From the IMG/VR virus record IMGVR_UViG_3300022821_000036, positions 1-43,663 of that record: a stretch of DNA of 43,663 nucleotides. The stretch is one strand, 5' to 3'. Under the pieces are notes generated by a model, which saw only the letters and a program-made list of their open reading frames with translations, had not been told where the DNA came from and did no database searches. The position numbers and the translations under genes were made by a program. Origin of the DNA: a virus. Shown here piece by piece: positions 23,773-30,038 of the stretch; the first letter of the stretch is position 1, and every line of letters begins with the position of its first letter.

Positions 23773-23978
23773 TGAAAAAGATATACTTAGAACTCACTGG
23801 AGATCAAAAAGAAAGAGGCGTTATCTTTTCATCGTCCCTATCTTATCACAAACAAGACGGGGGAAAAATTCATGAAGTACTAGGGGATAATGAAAGAAAA
23901 CATCAAATAATCAAAAATCTACTTGATGATAAATTCTTTAATGGTAGCCCTTTCAAGTACAACATTATAAGAGAATAA
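23772..23978 (+). CDS. Unknown early protein, 68 residues
   Basis: The start chosen is MKKIYLELTGD, whose ATG overlaps the stop of the preceding gene (TAATG), rather than an in-frame ATG four codons earlier. It is a small polar protein with a helix HQIIKNLLDDKFF. Family unknown. Confidence 0.6.
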   Translation: MKKIYLELTGDQKERGVIFSSSLSYHKQDGGKIHEVLGDNERKHQIIKNLLDDKFFNGSPFKYNIIRE

Positions 23979-23996
23979 ATTAATTAAAATAAAAAC

Positions 23997-24356
23997 ATGG
24001 CAAAAAAAATAAACTATAAAGAATTTATCGATGAAAACCAAATAAGTTTTGATGCCTCCAGTCGAGGCGGAAGCATAAAAATTGATGTATTAGAATTATT
24101 CCCTGATCTAGAAGGAGAAGCAATCATGGGAGCATATCAAAACTATCTAGGCGGAGAGCTTGCTGGATCAGTCGTCGGGGCTTCTATGTTTAATCCGGAT
24201 GATCTATCGAAAGACAACAGAATTATTTTCGATGAACTGAAAGAAGAAATTAAAAAGTATTTTTTCTACTATACAAATGAAATAGCAGAAGACTGGGACG
24301 AGTGGTCGGCTATGAGCTATAAGAAAAATCAAAATATGCCGGTAAGTGCTTATTAA
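23997..24356 (+). CDS. Unknown acidic early protein, 119 residues
   Basis: The protein has MAKKINYKEFIDENQISFDA, then ELFPDLEGEAIMGAYQNYLGG and an acidic, aromatic C-terminal part (YYTNEIAEDWDEWSAMSY). No signal peptide or metal motif is seen. It lies in a row of closely spaced early genes. Highly acidic small phage proteins can mimic DNA, but that is only a possibility. Confidence 0.6.
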   Translation: MAKKINYKEFIDENQISFDASSRGGSIKIDVLELFPDLEGEAIMGAYQNYLGGELAGSVVGASMFNPDDLSKDNRIIFDELKEEIKKYFFYYTNEIAEDWDEWSAMSYKKNQNMPVSAY

Positions 24357-24361
24357 AAAAT

Positions 24362-24676
24362 ATGACTACAAAAACATACGAAATATTAAAAAAACTTATC
24401 AAAGCCACTGAAGGACTTAAAGAAAGTGAGGTCTGTGGATTGTTTGAGGCTAGGGCTTTGTTTAATAGAACAAAAAAAGAAAATATAGAAAAATATCTTA
24501 AAAAGCAATATGAGATATTACTTAAAATGCAAGACAAGGGATTTAATGCTGTAGCCTGTGGTAGCTGTGGCGAGGCTTTTCTTCACATAACCGGAGATGA
24601 ACTACTTACATGCCCATTTTGTGAATTTAATGACGAAATATGCGAATTCCCTGATTTATTTGTTGATAACTTCTAA
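24362..24676 (+). CDS. Zinc-ribbon early protein, 104 residues
   Basis: A helical N-terminal part (TYEILKKLIKATEGLKESEV) leads to a C-terminal zinc ribbon: ACGSCGEAF and LLTCPFCEFN, two CxxC knuckles about 18 residues apart (roughly residues 62-84). Such ribbons bind nucleic acid or protein. The gene follows the previous one by five bases. Function not assigned. Confidence 0.65.
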   Translation: MTTKTYEILKKLIKATEGLKESEVCGLFEARALFNRTKKENIEKYLKKQYEILLKMQDKGFNAVACGSCGEAFLHITGDELLTCPFCEFNDEICEFPDLFVDNF

Positions 24677-24680
24677 GACT

Positions 24681-25007
24681 ATGCCAAAATATAATGCAAA
24701 TGCACACGAAACAACTTATTATTTAACTAAGGTTATCGAGGCGAAAGATGAAAACGAGGCAGAAGAAAAATATACAGACATGATCGCAATGGGAAATGTT
24801 GAGGAGGTAAACACTGATGAGTATGTATGTAATGTAGAATTAATTGATCCGGAAAAGCATGACTTAAACAATATCGCAAAAATAATATCGGCAGAAGCAC
24901 ATGAAATAATTCAATCACAAATCAATGAACCTCTAGACGGAGACAAGACGGAAAAATTATCTAAGTTATTTTTAGAAGAGTTTAATAAACTAAATGGAAA
25001 TCTTTAG
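24681..25007 (+). CDS. Unknown early protein, 108 residues
   Basis: The start at 24681 (MPKYNANAHETTYYLTKVIE) is preferred over an upstream in-frame ATG inside the zinc-ribbon gene. The N-terminal part, with a strand then EAKDENEAEEKYTDMIAMG, resembles short alpha/beta domains that often carry such acidic repeats. The C-terminus is helical (ISAEAHEIIQSQINEPL). Function unknown. Confidence 0.6.
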   Translation: MPKYNANAHETTYYLTKVIEAKDENEAEEKYTDMIAMGNVEEVNTDEYVCNVELIDPEKHDLNNIAKIISAEAHEIIQSQINEPLDGDKTEKLSKLFLEEFNKLNGNL

Positions 25008-25015
25008 TCTTTAGG

Positions 25016-25037
25016 TTGCCGGCTTTATAGCCGGCGA
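25016..25037 (+). other. GCCGGC hairpin between early genes
   Basis: GCCGGC at 25018-25023 pairs with GCCGGC at 25030-25035 around TTTATA. No T-run follows, so it is more likely an mRNA stabiliser or processing site than a terminator. Confidence 0.5.
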
Positions 25038-25092
25038 GCTAAGAACTAAAAATGGTCGGGGTACTTTAACAACTTAATATATACAGCTTACC

Positions 25093-25185
25093 ATGAAAAA
25101 TAATCCTGAAAAGATGAACAAATTCCAGTGGTTAGCTTTAATTATTGCCGGAGTGTATTACTTATATTCGAAAGTATATAAATAA
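25093..25185 (+). CDS. 30-residue single-span membrane peptide
   Basis: The gene encodes MKNNPEKMNKFQWLALIIAG followed by VYYLYSKVYK, a short basic end, one hydrophobic helix and a basic tail. It fills an otherwise empty gap. Its length makes the call tentative. Confidence 0.4.
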   Translation: MKNNPEKMNKFQWLALIIAGVYYLYSKVYK

Positions 25186-25211
25186 TATACTCCAGTCGAG
25201 AGGAAAAAATT

Positions 25212-25691
25212 ATGGCAAAAAAACAACAGGAAACAATTCGAGAGATGAGCATGAAAAAACTTCTAAACGGCGAGCAGAAAAAAGTCTTATATAAACTTTT
25301 TGAAGCTAAGATCATAACAAAGATCAAAGAAGCACAACAAAAACATAATCATGATGAGGAAGTATTGAGCAATGAGCTGGAAGAAAAAGCTATCGGTAAA
25401 GGCGGAGCAATTCAAAAATTGATGGATGACATCAAAAATGCGGATGAATTGATCGGTAGGGCGGACAAGAAAATCGATGAAGCCGGCTTCACTAGATCCA
25501 GATATGGCAAAGAATTTAGTATCACCGGAAAGCATAAGGAGATCGCAAAAATGGGTGATAACTGGAGGATCAAGAGAAATAAAATGGAAGAGTTAAAATT
25601 GCAACTCTTGGCGGATATTCACGGCTTACCAATGACTTATAAAGAAATGACGAGCTATATTGAAAAAGAAATAGCGAGGATCATGGAATAA
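25212..25691 (+). CDS. Unknown coiled-coil early protein, 159 residues
   Basis: The protein is highly charged and helical (LLNGEQKKVLYKLFEAKIIT; LSNELEEKAIGKGGAIQKLM; MEELKLQLLADIHGLPM). It has a good ribosome binding site (CGAGAGGAAAAAA, 25197-25209) shared with the 214-residue gene at 23128. It is the last gene before a strong terminator. No family recognised. Confidence 0.65.
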   Translation: MAKKQQETIREMSMKKLLNGEQKKVLYKLFEAKIITKIKEAQQKHNHDEEVLSNELEEKAIGKGGAIQKLMDDIKNADELIGRADKKIDEAGFTRSRYGKEFSITGKHKEIAKMGDNWRIKRNKMEELKLQLLADIHGLPMTYKEMTSYIEKEIARIME

Positions 25692-25692
25692 A

Positions 25693-25725
25693 TTTTTTAG
25701 GCGGAAACCCCGACCGCCTAAAAAA
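25693..25725. terminator. Strong bidirectional terminator
   Basis: TTTTTTAGGCGG (25693-25704) pairs perfectly over 12 bases with CCGCCTAAAAAA (25714-25725) around a 9-base loop. A-run and T-run on both sides make it work in either direction. It ends the first early gene group, so genes from 26121 need read-through or a new promoter. Confidence 0.85.
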
Positions 25726-25739
25726 AAGAAAAAAATTAT

Positions 25740-25930
25740 AAGTCGCAGAGGAAACGACCCAGTCACGGTGATTGGCAGAGGAAACGACCCTCTATCAATC
25801 TCCTTGTCTGGTTCACCGGCAAGGAAACTAGATGTGCAGTCATGCCTATCGCCATGTAGGTAATCATCTAGCAAGACTCCTCTAGGCGTAAGCCTAGGGG
25901 GGTCATTCCCCTCTAAATATATATAGTTCG
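25740..25930 (+). ncRNA. Hairpin-rich segment, possible structured RNA
   Basis: Besides the repeats, this segment has CCTTG/CAAGG (25802-25824), CTAGATG pairing with CATCTAG (about 25828 to 25871), a 9-bp stem CCTCTAGGC/GCCTAGGGG capped by GTAA (a GNRA tetraloop) and AGGGG/CCCCT with a 7-base loop. There is no gene. Together with the two tRNA-like elements downstream it looks like an RNA cluster, but I could not match a known class. Confidence 0.4.
25745..25790 (+). repeat. 16-bp direct repeats flanking a 17-bp dyad
   Basis: GCAGAGGAAACGACCC occurs at 25745-25760 and 25775-25790, a period of 30. Between them CCAGTCACGGTGATTGG (25759-25775) is an almost perfect palindrome using the repeat ends. 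As RNA, the second copy can form AGAGG-AAACGAC-CCTCT. It could be an operator, a regulatory RNA or a protein-binding leader. Confidence 0.6.
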
Positions 25931-25934
25931 TTAC

Positions 25935-26005
25935 TTATTAGAGACATGACGCGGTGTAGGGAGATGGCCACCCAGAGGGTTCGAGTCCTTCCTTGTCTCT
26001 AATAA
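25935..26005 (+). ncRNA. tRNA-like element 1 (12-bp closing stem, T-arm)
   Basis: TTATTAGAGACA (25935-25946) pairs perfectly with TGTCTCTAATAA (25994-26005). Inside is a canonical-looking T-arm, GAGGG-TTCGAGT-CCTTC (25975-25991), and the piece GGTGTAGGGA recalls a D-loop. The stretch between is only about 28 bases and I cannot form both a D-arm and an anticodon arm, so no anticodon is assigned. It may be a degenerate tRNA or a tRNA mimic. Confidence 0.4.
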
Positions 26006-26019
26006 ATAGTGAATTATAT

Positions 26020-26080
26020 GCCCCAGTAAAGAGCGCGCTGGCAGATATGCCTGTAGGAGGTGCAATTCCTCCCTGGGGCT
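26020..26080 (+). ncRNA. tRNA-like element 2 (7-bp acceptor, T-arm, no D-arm)
   Basis: GCCCCAG (26020-26026) pairs with CTGGGGC (26073-26079). Directly before the 3' strand is a 5-bp arm with a 7-base loop, GGAGG-TGCAATT-CCTCC (26056-26072), exactly where a T-arm belongs. Only 29 bases remain for the rest, which hold GGCA-GATA-TGCC but no 5+7+5 anticodon arm. About 60 bases is too short for a normal tRNA. No anticodon assigned. Confidence 0.45.
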
Positions 26081-26091
26081 TAAATAGTAAA

Positions 26092-26106
26092 TTAACTTAG
26101 TAATAT
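26092..26106 (+). repeat. Cassette linker TTAACTTAGTAATAT, copy 1
   Basis: First of six identical 15-base copies. It lies between tRNA-like element 2 and the start at 26121. Other copies are at 26322, 26783, 27489, 27894 and 28060. Confidence 0.9.
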
Positions 26107-26120
26107 GTGTATACAAAAAC

Positions 26121-26330
26121 ATGCCAGATAGCACAATAAAACAATTTGAAAAAGAGCTGAGTGAGCTAATAAATAAGCATTGTCGAGAGAATCTATCAAA
26201 TACTCCAGACTTTATTTTAGCAGAATACTTGGTTGGTTGCTTGACTAATTATGAAAAGATTCACAACAATAATGAAAAATGGTACGGTAGAGGGCTTGAG
26301 ATAGAAATGCCAAATAATAATTTAACTTAG
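26121..26330 (+). CDS. Unknown early protein, 69 residues
   Basis: An acidic helical protein (MPDSTIKQFEKELSELINKH; FILAEYLVGCLTNYEKIHNN) with a tail NNNLT whose last two codons and stop are part of linker copy 2. The type is common in phages, with unknown function. It is the first protein gene of the TTAACTTAG-linked block. Confidence 0.65.
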   Translation: MPDSTIKQFEKELSELINKHCRENLSNTPDFILAEYLVGCLTNYEKIHNNNEKWYGRGLEIEMPNNNLT

Positions 26331-26336
26331 TAATAT
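26322..26336 (+). repeat. Cassette linker, copy 2
   Basis: TTAACTTAGTAATAT supplies Leu-Thr-stop of the upstream gene and ends six bases before the next ATG (26343), with ATAACT between, as in copies 3 and 6. Confidence 0.9.
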
Positions 26337-26342
26337 ATAACT

Positions 26343-26552
26343 ATGAAGAAGAAGGAATTAAAATGTCCAATATGCAAAGGAAAAGGAACAATAGATATTC
26401 CAAATAAACTTAATCCATATTTCAATATACAGGTTGACGCTAAGTATATTGCAAAGTCATTGAGAGCAGAAAAGTATTCTTATCGAGAAATTGCTCGCAT
26501 TATGGGTTATAACAATCCACAAAGTATTAAAAATTTAATAGAAAGCACATAA
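26343..26552 (+). CDS. Small protein with zinc-knuckle start and HTH-like end, 69 residues
   Basis: The N-terminus has CPICKGKGTI, the CxxCxGxG half-motif of DnaJ-type zinc fingers. The C-terminus has YSYREIARIMGYNNPQSIKN, which reads like a helix-turn-helix. It may bind DNA or RNA. Its stop TAA overlaps the next start (TAATG). Confidence 0.6.
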   Translation: MKKKELKCPICKGKGTIDIPNKLNPYFNIQVDAKYIAKSLRAEKYSYREIARIMGYNNPQSIKNLIEST

Positions 26553-26791
26553 TGAAAGAACTTAATAGACCGATTTTTATAGCAAAGAAAAATTATAACT
26601 TTGAAGAAGTAGATATTTTTCTACGAGTTAAGGGCAGATTGCCCACGGAAAAGGGAGATGGGCTTACACAAGAGATACTAGATGAGTATTGTGAAAAGTT
26701 TGATAAGAAAGAATTGGTGCAGGGAATTGTGCCACTAAAGTTAATGTATGACCTTATTAAAAGTGGAGAAATAAATAGTAATTTAACTTAG
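26552..26791 (+). CDS. Unknown early protein, 79 residues
   Basis: It begins MKELNRPIFIAKKNYNFEEV and ends NSNLT, the final codons being part of linker copy 3. It has no membrane segment or metal motif. The start overlaps the stop of the preceding gene, so the two are probably co-translated. Confidence 0.6.
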   Translation: MKELNRPIFIAKKNYNFEEVDIFLRVKGRLPTEKGDGLTQEILDEYCEKFDKKELVQGIVPLKLMYDLIKSGEINSNLT

Positions 26792-26797
26792 TAATAT
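26783..26797 (+). repeat. Cassette linker, copy 3
   Basis: Identical 15 bases; gives Leu-Thr-stop to the 79-residue gene and lies six bases before the RNA ligase ATG at 26804. Confidence 0.9.
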
Positions 26798-26803
26798 ATA
26801 ACT

Positions 26804-27463
26804 ATGGAATATCATAAGATACAGACTATGTTTGAGAGAGGGGAAAACTTTAATGTCATCGAAGACAAACTGAGAAACCCAGTGTATGGGACAATTAACA
26901 AGTGGCGTGCTAGTGAGAAGCTAGACGGAACTAACATAAGAGTTTATCTAACAAAAAAGGGAGAGGTAAAAATTAGGGGTAGGTCAGAGAATGCTAACAT
27001 TCATGGACATTTGATAGAGTGGATTTTGACTAATCTACAAGTAAGCAAAATGAAAGAAGTATTATGGAGACCAGACAAAGATGGGAAGATTGAACCTGTT
27101 GATATAGTTCTATACGGAGAAGGAATAGGGGCAGGAATACAGAAGGGTGGAGGAGATTATAGTGAAGAAAAGATATTTGTTCTATTCGATGTTTTAGTAG
27201 ATGAGAAATGGTGGCTAGATTATGACGCTGTAATAGAAATAGCTGGAAAGCTAGGCATCAATCATGCACCAGACTTAGGAGTGATGACATTGGATGAGAT
27301 TATTAAAAAAGTCAAAGACGGAATGGTCTCTATTTTCGCCAAAGAGAATAACGGAAAAGAAAGAGAATCAGAGGGTATAGTAGCAAGACCGATTGAGACA
27401 TTGTTCGATAAGAGGATGAAAAGAGTCATAATCAAGATTAAGAGCGCAGACTTTAGGCATTAA
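26804..27463 (+). CDS. RNA ligase, Rnl2-type nucleotidyltransferase
   Basis: The 219-residue enzyme has the covalent nucleotidyltransferase motifs in order: motif I SEKLDGTNIRVYL with the lysine at about 39, motif Ia-like KIRGRSENA, motif III DIVLYGEGIGAG (about 100-111), motif IV SEGIVARPIE (Glu190) and motif V VIIKIKSADF (about 208-217). It would be adenylated by ATP and reseal nicked RNA. It lacks the extra C-terminal domain of T4 Rnl2, so it is a minimal form. It lies 0.7 kb downstream of two tRNA-like elements, which suggests, but does not prove, that it repairs tRNAs cut by host defence nucleases. Confidence 0.88.
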   Translation: MEYHKIQTMFERGENFNVIEDKLRNPVYGTINKWRASEKLDGTNIRVYLTKKGEVKIRGRSENANIHGHLIEWILTNLQVSKMKEVLWRPDKDGKIEPVDIVLYGEGIGAGIQKGGGDYSEEKIFVLFDVLVDEKWWLDYDAVIEIAGKLGINHAPDLGVMTLDEIIKKVKDGMVSIFAKENNGKERESEGIVARPIETLFDKRMKRVIIKIKSADFRH

Positions 27464-27488
27464 TCAATGCTAAATAATAATGAGTAAA

Positions 27489-27503
27489 TTAACTTAGTAA
27501 TAT
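27489..27503 (+). repeat. Cassette linker, copy 4
   Basis: Identical 15 bases. Here it is not part of the upstream coding end: the ligase stops at 27463 and AAATAATGAGTAAA precedes it. It ends six bases before the ATG at 27510. Confidence 0.9.
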
Positions 27504-27509
27504 GAAAAT

Positions 27510-27902
27510 ATGTTCGACAAAACAATAAACGAATATGAATCAAAAGTAGTGGCAGTAACTAAGGAAATTGAGAAGACGATAAGCCCAGATAAGGTTACTG
27601 AAATGTATGATGCCGTTAAAGAGCAAGTAGAAAAAGACTTTATCTGCAGTTATACAATAGAATCTAACAGCATGAACGCAGTAGTGGTAGTTTTAGCCGA
27701 AGAGTTTAACACAAACACCAAACGATATATTGCAAGATATACGTTGAATGAGAAAGAAATAGTCATAAAAGGAATTTTACCAGAAGATTATAAGGGAAAA
27801 CAGACAAGTTATTTGGCAAATGAAATACGAAACCATTATGCGCATGAAATATCCATGATATTGCTCAGAGAAACAGCTCCAATTATTCATCCATTAACTT
27901 AG
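27510..27902 (+). CDS. Unknown early protein, 130 residues
   Basis: Helical N-terminus (YESKVVAVTKEIEKTISPDK), a beta-type centre (NSMNAVVVVLAEEFN; RYIARYTLNEKEIVIKG) and an ending HPLT formed from linker copy 5. No family recognised. Another ATG eight bases upstream (27502) opens only a very short frame and was not used. Confidence 0.6.
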   Translation: MFDKTINEYESKVVAVTKEIEKTISPDKVTEMYDAVKEQVEKDFICSYTIESNSMNAVVVVLAEEFNTNTKRYIARYTLNEKEIVIKGILPEDYKGKQTSYLANEIRNHYAHEISMILLRETAPIIHPLT

Positions 27903-27908
27903 TAATAT
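27894..27908 (+). repeat. Cassette linker, copy 5
   Basis: Identical 15 bases; provides Leu-Thr-stop to the upstream gene, and its final AT begins the ATG of the next (27907). Confidence 0.9.
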
Positions 27909-28068
27909 GAAAATGAAGATACGTGATATTGAAAAGGAATATGGCATTAAAATGGATGCTCGTAAAAACATGAACACAAGTACGTGGTTGCGCAAGAAAG
28001 GCTTATCTAACATAGCAAAGGCATTAGACTTAATTGAACAAAAAAAACCAAATAGCAAATTAACTTAG
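27907..28068 (+). CDS. Small basic early protein, 53 residues
   Basis: It reads MKMKIRDIEKEYGIKMDARK, then NMNTSTWLRKKGLSNIAKAL, and ends SKLT from linker copy 6. The basic middle with a TWLRKKG turn could be a small DNA-binding unit. The flanking linkers on both sides support it as a real gene. Confidence 0.6.
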   Translation: MKMKIRDIEKEYGIKMDARKNMNTSTWLRKKGLSNIAKALDLIEQKKPNSKLT

Positions 28069-28074
28069 TAATAT
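28060..28074 (+). repeat. Cassette linker, copy 6
   Basis: Identical 15 bases; gives Leu-Thr-stop to the 53-residue gene and lies six bases before the next ATG (28081). It is the last copy; downstream genes lack it. Confidence 0.9.
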
Positions 28075-28080
28075 ATAACT

Positions 28081-28287
28081 ATGAAGATAACAAAAAAAAT
28101 AGAACAGTTTTATCACGAAGAAGATCGTCGTGGCGTCATAGTAGTCGCCTTAGTAACCCTTATATTTGTCATAGTAATGGTCGGCTTACTTATATTAGCA
28201 ATAGGAAAGGGTTCTGATGGAGTGACTGCGTTTGTAGTAGCGGTATTTATAGCATTTATATTTACTGTTGCTGTTCTAAAACATTAA
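28081..28287 (+). CDS. Two-span membrane protein, 68 residues
   Basis: A charged N-terminus (MKITKKIEQFYHEEDRRG) is followed by two hydrophobic helices (VIVVALVTLIFVIVMVGLLI and VTAFVVAVFIAFIFTVAVL) joined by a short polar turn. A hairpin membrane protein in the early operon could act in superinfection exclusion or membrane attachment; not assigned. Confidence 0.65.
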   Translation: MKITKKIEQFYHEEDRRGVIVVALVTLIFVIVMVGLLILAIGKGSDGVTAFVVAVFIAFIFTVAVLKH

Positions 28288-28296
28288 TCAAAAAAT

Positions 28297-28485
28297 ATGA
28301 GCACAAAATTAAAAATTAAAGAACTTAACCTTTCAAGTGACGAAGTCCTCGCGCTGGTAGTTCATGCGGCTGTACACATTAAAGAAACAGCTATGATTTC
28401 AACTAAAAATGATCACATAAAAGCGATTAAAAAACTTAACTTCTGGACGAATATTCTCCTAAAATTAGCCCAGAGAAAAGATTAA
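28297..28485 (+). CDS. Unknown early protein, 62 residues
   Basis: A helical, basic protein (LSSDEVLALVVHAAVHIKET; HIKAIKKLNFWTNILLKLAQ). No family recognised. The stop lies next to the ATG at 28487. Confidence 0.55.
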   Translation: MSTKLKIKELNLSSDEVLALVVHAAVHIKETAMISTKNDHIKAIKKLNFWTNILLKLAQRKD

Positions 28486-28486
28486 T

Positions 28487-28681
28487 ATGTTCAAAAAATA
28501 CTTCAAAAGAAAGAAACACATTGGCAACTACATGACTGTTACAATAGATATTAGGTTTGCCAATAGAGGTCAACGCACTCTATTTAATAGTGTCTTCCTC
28601 TCTTTATTAGAAAAGACTAAGGAGGGATTTGAGTCTCAAGATAGAAGTAATAAATTCAAAATCAAACATGAGTACCACTAA
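28487..28681 (+). CDS. Unknown basic early protein, 64 residues
   Basis: Starts MFKKYFKRKKHIGNYMTVTI and has one amphipathic helix (LFNSVFLSLLEKTKEGF). It overlaps the next gene by 14 bases. A strong AAGGAGGG lies inside its 3' part (28619-28626), upstream of the next gene. Function unknown. Confidence 0.5.
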   Translation: MFKKYFKRKKHIGNYMTVTIDIRFANRGQRTLFNSVFLSLLEKTKEGFESQDRSNKFKIKHEYH

Positions 28682-29213
28682 CTTTAAGTTATTTAGGAAG
28701 GCGAAGGATTTTCGTGCCGTTCTGGAAGGAGACAGTATACTCAGGAAGAAACTTGGCTTTTGCCCAACCTGTGGCCATAACATAAAGGACAGGAAGGTTA
28801 CGCTCTATAAGGAGCTTATAAGCGCGCTGTACGAGATATATAAGTGGTGTGGAGAAAAAGAAGTCCACGAGTTCGAGACTAAGGATATTAAGCATCTGTT
28901 ATCTAAAAATAACTACGCTCGCTTTGGTGATTTAGTCAGATTTGGAGGCGTAGTATATAAGCCAAAAGATGAGCATGGAAAGAGTCGCAAAGCACTCTTC
29001 GGCCTTAATATGAAACGCGCTAAGGAATTCTTTGCTGGCAAAAGAGACATTCCAATCCAAATAACACTTAATCAAATCACAAATGAGATCGTCGAGTCTC
29101 ATTATGTGACAGTTAGGGATTTCCCTAAACTGATTGAATTGTTAGATGAAAAAGGATTATATGACTATGAAAAAGATCTTATCCCGTCACCTAGGGCCGG
29201 GAAGCTTTTCTAA
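28668..29213 (+). CDS. Zinc-finger early protein, 181 residues
   Basis: The start is taken at MSTTNFKLFRKAKDF (28668). An alternative TTG start at 28629 would add 13 residues and lies two bases after a perfect AAGGAGGG, too close to be ideal. A single CPTCGHNI knuckle (about residue 33) is followed by a helical alpha/beta domain (VTLYKELISALYEIYKWCGE; KHLLSKNNYARFGDLVRFGG). The layout suggests a nucleic-acid-binding protein; no family is assigned. Confidence 0.65.
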   Translation: MSTTNFKLFRKAKDFRAVLEGDSILRKKLGFCPTCGHNIKDRKVTLYKELISALYEIYKWCGEKEVHEFETKDIKHLLSKNNYARFGDLVRFGGVVYKPKDEHGKSRKALFGLNMKRAKEFFAGKRDIPIQITLNQITNEIVESHYVTVRDFPKLIELLDEKGLYDYEKDLIPSPRAGKLF

Positions 29214-29637
29214 ACTTATCTGGGCTTGTCTAATCGCTACTCTCCTGATTGTGGTTTGTTACTGTGAGAGTATTGAGTATTACATCGAGACTCTTGGCCT
29301 AGATAGATACACTGATGAAGCAATCACTCCTGTAGTTAATAACCATATAGAGGTGGTAGCTAAGGTCTATGCCTATAATTCAGAAGTATCTAAAACTGAT
29401 AGCGATCCATTTATAATGGCAAGCGGAAAAATTGTATACAATGGTGCTATCGCGTGCCCATCCTTTATGGATCTAGAAACTAAAATAGGAATAGACGGGA
29501 AAATTTATACTTGTGAGGATCGTATGGCTCCAAGATATAGAGATAATTATAACTTCGATATCTGGATGGAAACTACGACTGATGCAATTAACTGGGGCGT
29601 TCAAGAAAAATTAATTAAAATTTATAACTCAAAATAA
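29161..29637 (+). CDS. Exported 3D-like double-psi-barrel protein
   Basis: The N-terminus has a basic start and one membrane span or signal anchor (KLIWACLIATLLIVVCYC). The C-terminal part shows the 3D-type barrel pattern: MASGKIVYNGAIACP, then IGIDGKIYTCEDRMAPRYRD and FDIWMETTTDAINWGVQEK, with Asp residues in EDR and FDIW. 3D-domain proteins act on, or bind, cell-wall glycans. ATG at 29161 has AAAGGA upstream; ATGs at 29146 and 29167 are alternatives. It lies in the early, not the lysis, operon, so altering the envelope early is a possible role. Confidence 0.65.
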   Translation: MTMKKILSRHLGPGSFSKLIWACLIATLLIVVCYCESIEYYIETLGLDRYTDEAITPVVNNHIEVVAKVYAYNSEVSKTDSDPFIMASGKIVYNGAIACPSFMDLETKIGIDGKIYTCEDRMAPRYRDNYNFDIWMETTTDAINWGVQEKLIKIYNSK

Positions 29638-29641
29638 AACA

Positions 29642-30028
29642 ATGAAAAATAAAACAGCTTGGATCATAGGAGGCGCAATATTGATAGCAGCTATCGGTAT
29701 CTCAACTCTGATTGCTAATAATTATTACATTAGTAATCAGCGAAAAGAACAAAACATACCCACTGAAAGTCTTGTAAGAGAGTTCTTAAAAGATGATGAT
29801 TTGACTAGCAGCTATTCAATGAGAGACGACTATATTTGGGGTTGCACGGAAGAAATTGGAGGCCAAGAAGACTATTGCCAGTGTACATACGACTATATGT
29901 TAAAAAGAGTTGGAGAAGATAATCTATTTGAATTCTTTGTATCGCTATATACTGATGATGCCTCAGATGAATCAATAGGCATCTTTACAGATACAATAGA
30001 CAACTGCATGGGTGAGATTAATTGGTAA
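29642..30028 (+). CDS. Exported Cys-rich protein, 128 residues
   Basis: An N-terminal signal anchor (AWIIGGAILIAAIGISTLIA) is followed by a polar outside domain with four Cys (WGCTEEIGGQEDYCQCTYDY and DNCMGEI), able to form disulfides. It directly follows the 3D-like exported gene, and the two probably act together at the cell surface. An exclusion or adhesion-blocking role is a guess. Family unknown. Confidence 0.6.
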   Translation: MKNKTAWIIGGAILIAAIGISTLIANNYYISNQRKEQNIPTESLVREFLKDDDLTSSYSMRDDYIWGCTEEIGGQEDYCQCTYDYMLKRVGEDNLFEFFVSLYTDDASDESIGIFTDTIDNCMGEINW

Positions 30029-30038
30029 AACTATAACA

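Noticed and set aside
25947-26003. An 18-codon open frame (ATG ... TAA) inside tRNA-like element 1
   Set aside because: No ribosome binding site, and the paired stems explain the sequence better. Chance length.
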